Of a stretch of 5,146 nucleotides of DNA, positions 1 to 5,146 are shown piece after piece. Numbering within the stretch: position 1 is the first letter of the stretch; every line of letters begins with the position of its first letter. Under the pieces are notes generated by a model that saw nothing but the letters and a program-made list of their open reading frames with translations, ran no database searches and was not told the origin of the DNA. Source of the stretch: Vulcanimicrobiota bacterium (GTDB lineage Bacteria; Vulcanimicrobiota; Vulcanimicrobiia; Vulcanimicrobiales; Vulcanimicrobiaceae); the NCBI GenBank assembly GCA_003133185.1, contig PKWF01000125.1, positions 3,560 to 8,705 of the forward strand. The letters run 5' to 3'. Made by a program: the position numbers and the translations under genes.

Positions 1-3000
1 GCGTTAAAGGGATTCGGCAGCACGAACGCGTTCGTGTCGGCGTAGCCGGGCGTGTATGACTGCATGAATGCTGGATTGAGCGGTACGCCGTTGGCTCCCC
101 GATCATTCGGCGAGACGCCGTTGTAGAAGTTCGACACGTAGTAGAAGTTGTCGACGTACCCGCACGTGTAGCTATTCGGCGGGAACTGCTTGGTCCAAGG
201 CTCCGACGATCCGCCGAAGCACGCGTTGACCAGATTCGCCAAGAGCAGGTTGGCCTTAATGCGCGGGCTCAGTTGATAGCCGAGCTGGACGCTGAAGTTG
301 ACCTGATTCGGCTGCCGGAACGCACCAAAGTCGTCGAAGACCCCGGTCTGGGGATTTGGAATGAAGAGTTCGCCCGCGGACGTACCGTTCTGCGTGGCCG
401 CCAGGCCGCAGGTGGTGTAATCGGCTTGCAGCGGATTCTTGACGTGAATCTTCGAGTTGATGAAGCCTGCAGAGTTGCCCGTGCAGGTGCGAGGATCGAT
501 GCCGAGGACGTCGGCTGGGTTACCGTAAAGCGACCCTTCGTTAAACGTCACCGCGGGCGTAATGTTGAATTTATTATGTCTATAGTTCACAAGCGCGCTC
601 AGAACGTTCGGCGATAGATAGGCGTAGTCGAGGCCGACGGGATACCAGCCGTTACGAGCGAGAAGCGGCTGCGGCGACATCGAGTAATACGGATTCCAGA
701 TCGGCGCATTATAGCCGGGCTTGAGCTGGATGCACTTGGGGTCCGGGAAGACGTTACCCGCGCCGTTGTTCTGGTAGCACTGGGAGCCGCCGCCGGCTCT
801 CGTGAGGCCATTGAAGTTCGCGATGTCCTGATTGTATGGATCGATCGGGTTGATTGAAGTCCCGGGGAAGCTGTTCCACCGCTCGGCGGCGTTCGTATAG
901 GTGTAGGAGATCAAGAACGAGAGCCCGTTCTTATTGAAGTCTCCCTTGGTGAACTCAGTTTCGAAACCGGCTACGCGCTCCACGCCCGAGTTGAGGCCGC
1001 CGGATAGCCCGAAAGGCAAGCCGATGCTGTAGACTTGATTAGTGGCGTAGCGAAAATACGGCGTCACCTTGATCGACATATCGGTGCCCTTGAAACGCCT
1101 TTCGTACGAGGCGTCGTAATTATCCGAATACTGCACCAGGGCGTTGTGCAAAGGAGTCGTGTACCCGTACTGCCAGAACGCCTGAAAGAGGTCGTAGGCC
1201 AAATTATTATCTTTAGCGTTGTACTGTATTTGGTACGTCTCGGGTTCTTGCGCGTACCGACCGGCCGAAAAGCGCAGAACCGTGTCGGGATCGAGCGTAT
1301 AGGTCAGTCCCAATTGAGGCGTAAATGCGTAGTCGGAGATCGAGGACGGATAATTATTGCTCAGCAGCAGGTGGCCGTCTTGACCGTTAGGATGGACCGT
1401 CTGCACGGGATGTGCCGGAATCGATTTGTCGATCGGGCAGTTGAAGCCGACGAAAGGAATCGGCGGACGGCCGCTCGCGGGGGGTGTCGGAATGAAGTAC
1501 GGTGCCAGCGTAATAGGGTTATAGCAGAACTCATTTTGACCGGCTAAGAACCAAAAGTTTTGGCCGTTGTTCGAAGTGTTGGCGAGGTTGTACTCGTAGA
1601 GTTCGTCGCGCAAGCCGAGATTGATGTTGAGCTTATCGGTCGGCGTCCACAAGTCTTGGAGCGCGACCGCGGTGAAGTTCGGCTCGACCGTGTTGACAAA
1701 GCCGGAGTTGCCGGTGTAGGTAACCTGCCAATTCGCTCCGGGAACGCCTATCGCGGGATTCGGAATTGGATCGCCGAACGAACCACTGGTCAGGGCGCTG
1801 TTGCACGGCGCCGGCTGCCCCTGCTTATAGACTTGTCCCCCTTTATATATGCTGCCCGTATACCAGGCAAAGCACTCTGTCCCGTTGGTTAGATTCGTCG
1901 CCAGCGATCCGAGGCCGTTGTTGAAGTTATCGTTGTTGTAGCGGTTCGTACTCGCCGTGGTATAGTTGACGTCGAACGACAGCAGATGCGCCGAGCTGAG
2001 CTGGTTTTCATAGGTGAAGGCTAAGCCGCGCGTATGCGATTCCAGCTCGTAGTCATAGCTGAGGGCACCGAAACCATAGAACGGCGTGCCCCAGCTCAGC
2101 GCGCTGGTCTGCAGCCAGTCCGAGTAGAACGAGTAGCCATAGATTCGAAAATAGGCGTTCGACCCTATATTGTGCTGGTATTGCAGTTTGACGATCGAGG
2201 CGTTGTTCCAAAATGAGTCACGGTTGTCGGGAGGCACCGCGGAGAAGGTTCCACCCGGACAGGCTCCGGGAATGACCGGCGGCGTTCCGGGTGTTGCATA
2301 AGGTGTAATGTTCGCGCAGCGATTGCCCGGCGAACTCGGCGCAAAATATGGAACCGGCGAAATGCCGTTAGCGCTTTCGCCGAAGTGCGTTCCGCTGGGC
2401 CAGGTGACGAAGTCAGGCCACACTTCGGGAACCGCGTACTTCGGACCGTATTCATACTGGCTAAGCTCGGTGATGACGTTGGGCCCCAAATCGTTCTGGG
2501 AGCTATTGAACTGCGTCTGCAGCGCTACGACGTTATAGAGCACTTGAATGTCGTCGCGGCCGGCGTCGTGCCTATGCGGGATTCCGATGTGGAGATTGAC
2601 GACACTTTCGCGATCGGCGAGGTTCGAGACGCCATAGGCCGAGTATGCGGGCGTGATCGTTTGGTAACAGCCGGGATCGTTACCAACGGCATGCTTGTTC
2701 AGTGTGTTGACAGGCAACGGGACGTATCCATTCTGTCCAGGATTGAGCGTAAACGGGTCCCAGATTGGTGAGGGATTCGGTCCGTCGTAATAACCTTGTC
2801 CGCTCGGCGGATTGTAGCCGCAGGTTGGATAGACCCCGGCAAAGTCGAGATTTGCGGTGTTAAACGCGATCGCCGGGTAGCCCCAGACGTCACCGAGATT
2901 CGAACCGTTGAATTGATCGAGGTAGCGGTAGTCCTGATTGTAGCCCCCCACGCCGACGTAGTAGGAGAAGAGGCGGTCCGGCGTCGCTCCTCCCGCTTCG

Positions 3001-3821
3001 ACTTGGAGGCTGTGATAGTAGGTCGGCGTGCCGACGCCTCCGCTCACCGTCGCATAGCCCGGATAGGTGCCGGTCTTGATCACCTGATTGATAAATCCGG
3101 CTAACCCTGTGGCACTCTCTCCGGCCGTTCCGCCGCCGGCATAGACCTGCAGTTCTTGCTGGCCGAGCGTGCCGGCCGTGCTGCCGGGATAGTTGTCGAA
3201 CGAACGGTTCACGGGTACGCCGTCGAACTCGTAACCGATCTGGTCGTAGTTTCCGCCGCGAATATAGACCGTCTCATCCCACCCTTGCTGGTTGGGCGGC
3301 ACGAACACGCCGGGCACCGCGCCAATGGCTGAGTAGGCGTTGTTCAAGTTTCCGCCGCCTCCGATGCCTTCAGCTGCCTGCGTGACGGTCGAGTTCACCG
3401 AGTAGACGTCGGTGGTCGTTCCAGGCTTCACGACGTCCATCGACGATCGCGCCGTTACTCGCGCGATCGTTCGCAGTGACGCCTGGAGCGGAATTCGAAG
3501 CGTCTGCACTTGGTCGGCAAAGACGGAGACGCCCGTGGTCGTCGAAGACTCAAAGCCTTCCTTGGAGACGGTAATCGTGTAGGTATCGGGAGCCAGCGAC
3601 AGCATCGAAAATCGGCCCGACGCATCGGTCGTAACCGTTACGGTCTGCGAAGGGCTGATGGCGGCGACGCGGGCCCCGGCGATTGGTCCTCCGCCGGTTC
3701 GGGCGACGACTCCGGTAATCGAGCCGGTCGTTCCCGCGTAAGCGCGCACGGGAGCCAGTGCGCATCCGATGACGAGCGCAAGAACGAAGAGTGACCACCC
3801 TGGCCGCCACCATCCGCACAT
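1..3821 (-). CDS. TonB-dependent outer-membrane receptor, Oar-like, with N-terminal carboxypeptidase-regulatory-like domain (3' end missing)
   Basis: This is a TonB-gated outer-membrane transporter or receptor, taking energy from the TonB-ExbB-ExbD complex; its ligand cannot be told from sequence. The frame is open for 1273 codons. Domains seen: signal peptide (1-29); a small beta-sandwich like the carboxypeptidase regulatory domain (about 33-112, with GSITGVV, DASGRFS and [14 protein letters not shown]); a TonB-box-like RTIARVTA (117-124); a plug (about 138-250, with [21 protein letters not shown] at 185-205 and a G-rich [11 protein letters not shown] end); then a barrel of over 1000 residues rich in Tyr, Asn and Gly, with alternating strands and long Pro/Asn-rich loops. 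The start is the ATG at 3821-3819, because an in-frame TGA lies at 3833-3831; only a weak CGGG precedes it. The last visible residues (LPNPFN) resemble the run-up to the final barrel strand, so probably few residues are missing. The mature part has 14 cysteines in seven pairs. It is divergent from hutU. Family is confident; subfamily and substrate are not. Confidence 0.95.
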   Translation of the reverse strand, partial: MCGWWRPGWSLFVLALVIGCALAPVRAYAGTTGSITGVVARTGGGPIAGARVAAISPSQTVTVTTDASGRFSMLSLAPDTYTITVSKEGFESSTTTGVSVFADQVQTLRIPLQASLRTIARVTARSSMDVVKPGTTTDVYSVNSTVTQAAEGIGGGGNLNNAYSAIGAVPGVFVPPNQQGWDETVYIRGGNYDQIGYEFDGVPVNRSFDNYPGSTAGTLGQQELQVYAGGGTAGESATGLAGFINQVIKTGTYPGYATVSGGVGTPTYYHSLQVEAGGATPDRLFSYYVGVGGYNQDYRYLDQFNGSNLGDVWGYPAIAFNTANLDFAGVYPTCGYNPPSGQGYYDGPNPSPIWDPFTLNPGQNGYVPLPVNTLNKHAVGNDPGCYQTITPAYSAYGVSNLADRESVVNLHIGIPHRHDAGRDDIQVLYNVVALQTQFNSSQNDLGPNVITELSQYEYGPKYAVPEVWPDFVTWPSGTHFGESANGISPVPYFAPSSPGNRCANITPYATPGTPPVIPGACPGGTFSAVPPDNRDSFWNNASIVKLQYQHNIGSNAYFRIYGYSFYSDWLQTSALSWGTPFYGFGALSYDYELESHTRGLAFTYENQLSSAHLLSFDVNYTTASTNRYNNDNFNNGLGSLATNLTNGTECFAWYTGSIYKGGQVYKQGQPAPCNSALTSGSFGDPIPNPAIGVPGANWQVTYTGNSGFVNTVEPNFTAVALQDLWTPTDKLNINLGLRDELYEYNLANTSNNGQNFWFLAGQNEFCYNPITLAPYFIPTPPASGRPPIPFVGFNCPIDKSIPAHPVQTVHPNGQDGHLLLSNNYPSSISDYAFTPQLGLTYTLDPDTVLRFSAGRYAQEPETYQIQYNAKDNNLAYDLFQAFWQYGYTTPLHNALVQYSDNYDASYERRFKGTDMSIKVTPYFRYATNQVYSIGLPFGLSGGLNSGVERVAGFETEFTKGDFNKNGLSFLISYTYTNAAERWNSFPGTSINPIDPYNQDIANFNGLTRAGGGSQCYQNNGAGNVFPDPKCIQLKPGYNAPIWNPYYSMSPQPLLARNGWYPVGLDYAYLSPNVLSALVNYRHNKFNITPAVTFNEGSLYGNPADVLGIDPRTCTGNSAGFINSKIHVKNPLQADYTTCGLAATQNGTSAGELFIPNPQTGVFDDFGAFRQPNQVNFSVQLGYQLSPRIKANLLLANLVNACFGGSSEPWTKQFPPNSYTCGYVDNFYYVSNFYNGVSPNDRGANGVPLNPAFMQSYTPGYADTNAFVLPNPFN
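3072..3410 (-). other. Plug domain of the receptor (residues about 138-250)
   Basis: The segment carries plug landmarks in order: a first part ending in [10 protein letters not shown], then VYIRGG, the YEFDGVPVN hairpin, LQVYAGG, and a final [14 protein letters not shown] strand that leads into the barrel. Plug domains fill the barrel and move when TonB pulls. Boundaries are estimated by eye. Confidence 0.85.
3450..3473 (-). other. Candidate TonB box of the receptor (residues 117-124)
   Basis: RTIARVTA lies between the regulatory-like domain and the plug and resembles the usual TonB-box pattern (Thr, hydrophobic, Val-Thr-Ala). In this family the segment contacts the periplasmic TonB protein. 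The call rests on position and loose motif match only. Confidence 0.5.
3486..3725 (-). other. Carboxypeptidase-regulatory-like (beta-sandwich) domain of the receptor
   Basis: Residues about 33-112 read as one repeat of this fold: an opening GSITGVV strand, a P-I-A-G-A-R-V strand with the alternating pattern typical of the family, the TDASGRFSM turn, the [15 protein letters not shown] segment, and a closing strand ending near L-R-I-P-L. Such domains sit in the periplasm before the plug in Oar- and SusC-like receptors. Their exact role there is not settled. The boundaries are estimated by eye. Confidence 0.85.
3735..3821 (-). other. Signal peptide of the TonB-dependent receptor (residues 1-29)
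   Basis: The N-terminus has a short n-region with one arginine (Arg6), a hydrophobic core from about Leu11 to Ala23, and an Ala-Tyr-Ala motif at 27-29 that fits signal peptidase I cleavage before Gly30. The regulatory-like domain begins a few residues later, as expected for an exported outer-membrane protein. An alternative reading is a lipobox-like Val-Ile-Gly-Cys at 17-20, which would make it a lipoprotein. The AYA site is preferred because barrel receptors of this family are normally cut by signal peptidase I. Confidence 0.8.
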
Positions 3822-3847
3822 GCGAGCCCGTCATTCGCTACGTCGTG

Positions 3848-3874
3848 CAAGAGGTCTTGTCCGCGGCTGCAAGA
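3848..3874. promoter_or_regulatory. Possible operator: alternating CAAGA / TCTTG / CAAGA half-sites
   Basis: CAAGA (3848-3852) and TCTTG (3855-3859) form a perfect 5-2-5 inverted repeat. The same TCTTG pairs again with CAAGA at 3870-3874 over a 10-nt gap, and the two CAAGA copies start 22 bp apart, about two helical turns. The outer arrangement CTTG...CAAG loosely recalls the CTTG/CAAG arms of known HutC operators, but the gap here is longer and the match is only four or five bases per arm. Short repeats like these can occur by chance. Confidence 0.3.
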
Positions 3875-3885
3875 ATTCCGCGGCT
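3861..3885. repeat. Direct repeat CCGCGGCT, two copies 17 bp apart
   Basis: CCGCGGCT occurs at 3861-3868 and exactly again at 3878-3885. Each copy contains the palindrome CCGCGG, so the pair is also an inverted repeat and could fold as a 6-bp stem with an 11-nt loop just ahead of the hutU start. It overlaps the CAAGA/TCTTG elements. It may be part of an operator or an RNA hairpin affecting hutU translation; neither is shown. Confidence 0.35.
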
Positions 3886-3888
3886 AAT

Positions 3889-5146
3889 ATGAGCGCAATC
3901 GCGGGCTCTCGCGCGGTTCGGGCGCCGCGCGGTGCGGAACTCACTTGCCTGGGTTGGCCGCAAGAAGCCGCATTGCGCATGTTGATGAACAATCTCGATC
4001 CCGAGGTTGCCGAACGTCCCGAGGATCTGGTCGTCTATGGCGGTAACGGCCGCGCCGCACGGTCGTGGGAGGCCTTCGATGCGATCGTTCGCACGTTGCG
4101 CCGGCTGAAGGACGACGAGACGCTGATCGTGCAAAGCGGCAAGCCCGTTGCCGTTTTTAAAACGCACGCTCGCGCGCCGCGCGTGCTGATCGCCAACGCC
4201 AATCTGGTCCCGAAGTGGGCGGATTGGAGCGTCTTTCGCGAACTCGAAGCACAAGGGCTCACGATGTACGGCCAAATGACGGCGGGTTCGTGGATCTACA
4301 TCGGCACGCAAGGAATCGTTCAGGGCACCTACGAGACGTTCGCGGAGTTGGGGCGGCGCCACTTCGGCGGGTCCCTTGCCGGCCGGGTGGTGTTGACGGC
4401 CGGAGTCGGCGGCATGGGCGGCGCTCAGCCGTTGGCCGTTACGATGAACGGCGGCATCTGTCTGATCGTTGACGTCGATCGCGCCCGCTTGGAACGCCGG
4501 CGCGAGCTGCGCTATCTCGACCGAGTCGCCGAATCTCGAGAATCGGCGCTGCTCCAAATCGAGCGTGCGCGAAGCGGCAGCGAGGCCGTCTCGATTGGAT
4601 ATGAAGGAAATGCCGCGCTGGAGTTCCCGCAGCTCTACGACCTCGGCTTTCGTCCCGATGCGGTGACCGATCAAACCTCGGCACACGACTTGCTTGACGG
4701 ATACGTGCCCGCCGGCCTTTCACTCGCGCAGGCCGCCGAGCTGCGCAAGCGCGATCCCGGCGAGTATCAGCAAAGGGCCCTGGAAAGCTGCGCGCAAGAG
4801 GTGCGAGCGATGGTGCGGTATCTTGACGCCGGCGCCATCGTCTTCGATTACGGCAACAACATCCGCGCTCAAGCGCAGCGCGCCGGTTTCGAGCGCGCCT
4901 TCGATTTCCCCGGCTTCGTTCCGGCGTTCATTCGCCCACTCTTCTGCCGCGGCTCGGGGCCGTTTCGCTTCGCAGCGCTCTCCGGCGACCCCAACGACAT
5001 CGCCGCTTGCGATGAGAAGCTGCTCGAGTTGTTCGACGACGATTCCTCGCTGACGCGCTGGTTACAGCTGGCACGCGAGCGCATCGCCTTTCAAGGGTTA
5101 CCGGCCCGCATCTGCTGGCTCCCTTACGGGCGACGCGCCAAGGCGG
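3889..5146 (+). CDS. hutU: Urocanate hydratase (urocanase), 3' end missing
   Basis: HutU adds water to urocanate to give 4-imidazolone-5-propionate, the second step of histidine degradation, in the cytoplasm, using tightly bound NAD+ as an electrophile. The 419 visible codons align from the N-terminus with Pseudomonas-type HutU (about 557 residues), so roughly the last 140 are missing. Landmarks: [24 protein letters not shown] (Tyr50), QSGKPV (82-87), [14 protein letters not shown] (126-135), the glycine-rich [12 protein letters not shown] (from 170) in the NAD-binding region, [17 protein letters not shown] (319-326), [18 protein letters not shown], and GLPARICW, whose Cys409 matches the catalytic Cys410 of P. 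putida HutU. The ATG at 3889 puts the APRG motif at the usual distance from the start. An in-frame ATG at 3820 would add 23 mostly basic residues with no family counterpart and is less likely. No strong ribosome-binding site is seen. It is divergent from the TonB-dependent receptor gene; other hut genes may follow to the right. Confidence 0.98.
   Translation, partial: MSAIAGSRAVRAPRGAELTCLGWPQEAALRMLMNNLDPEVAERPEDLVVYGGNGRAARSWEAFDAIVRTLRRLKDDETLIVQSGKPVAVFKTHARAPRVLIANANLVPKWADWSVFRELEAQGLTMYGQMTAGSWIYIGTQGIVQGTYETFAELGRRHFGGSLAGRVVLTAGVGGMGGAQPLAVTMNGGICLIVDVDRARLERRRELRYLDRVAESRESALLQIERARSGSEAVSIGYEGNAALEFPQLYDLGFRPDAVTDQTSAHDLLDGYVPAGLSLAQAAELRKRDPGEYQQRALESCAQEVRAMVRYLDAGAIVFDYGNNIRAQAQRAGFERAFDFPGFVPAFIRPLFCRGSGPFRFAALSGDPNDIAACDEKLLELFDDDSSLTRWLQLARERIAFQGLPARICWLPYGRRAKA

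Larger units (their letters stand above)
3822..3888. promoter_or_regulatory. 67-bp divergent intergenic region between the receptor gene and hutU
   Basis: This spacer separates the two start codons and, with the adjoining coding ends, must hold the signals for both genes. I see no convincing -35/-10 pair for either direction and no strong Shine-Dalgarno sequence before either ATG: CGGG lies 5 nt before the receptor start, and a purine run AAGAA lies about 13 nt before the hutU start. It does contain compact symmetric repeats, listed separately, which suggest binding of a dimeric regulator. Any promoter may extend into the first codons of either gene. Confidence 0.5.

Noticed and set aside
273..617. 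Plus-strand 114-codon frame near the left edge
   Set aside because: It is antisense to the C-terminal part of the receptor, whose frame stays open to the window edge; no known family is seen in it.
1035..1892. Plus-strand open frames of 170 and 110 codons
   Set aside because: Both are antisense to the continuous receptor frame, which encodes a coherent beta-barrel through this interval. No domain or ribosome-binding site supports them.
3510..3850. Overlapping short frames on both strands around the receptor N-terminus
   Set aside because: They overlap the signal peptide and regulatory-like domain in other frames; their Arg/Ser-rich translations are typical shadow products.
3848..3874. Firm assignment of the CAAGA/TCTTG repeats as a HutC operator
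   Set aside because: Only four or five bases per arm match and the gap is longer than in the described operators, so it is reported only as a possible operator.
3885..3890. TAATAT resembling a -10 promoter element on the plus strand
   Set aside because: It overlaps the hutU ATG, so transcription would start inside the gene with no suitable start codon near; no -35 lies at a proper distance.
3838..4686. 282-codon open frame on the minus strand opposite hutU
   Set aside because: It lies wholly antisense to hutU and its upstream spacer, and hutU carries every expected family motif in the plus frame. The translation shows no recognisable domain. It is explained by the codon bias of a GC-rich gene.

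Overview
The window holds two divergently oriented genes, both cut by the window edges, separated by a 67-bp spacer. Minus strand (1-3821): a very large TonB-dependent outer-membrane receptor of the Oar-like kind, with signal peptide, carboxypeptidase-regulatory-like domain, TonB box, plug and a long beta-barrel. I read the frame without a stop from its ATG at 3821 to the window edge (1273 codons). Plus strand (3889-5146): urocanate hydratase (hutU), the second enzyme of histidine breakdown, with 419 codons visible. The active-site cysteine and the NAD-binding region are present; the C-terminus is missing.

The receptor implies an organism with an outer membrane. The base composition is moderately GC-rich, with many TCG, GCG and CCG codons. 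Huge Oar-like receptors of this kind are abundant in Acidobacteriota and in candidate phyla such as Eremiobacterota (WPS-2), and the style of the receptor reminds me most of the latter. That placement is an impression from the sequence, not a search result. No mobile element, RNA gene, CRISPR array or terminator is visible.

Layout: 1-3821 receptor (its stop codon lies left of the window, probably only a few residues away); 3822-3888 divergent intergenic region with short symmetric repeats (alternating CAAGA/TCTTG and a duplicated CCGCGGCT) that could be a shared operator; 3889-5146 hutU. No stretch over 300 bp lacks a gene. Numerous other open frames on both strands, including a 282-codon frame antisense to hutU, are shadows of these two genes.

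How they may work together: HutU converts urocanate to 4-imidazolone-5-propionate in the cytoplasm. The divergent receptor could import a nutrient (for example peptides or another histidine source) under the same control, but the sequence does not show the ligand and the adjacency may be chance. The most distinctive observation is in the receptor: its visible mature part has exactly 14 cysteines, falling into seven close pairs separated by long cysteine-free stretches, which suggests seven disulfide-closed surface loops.
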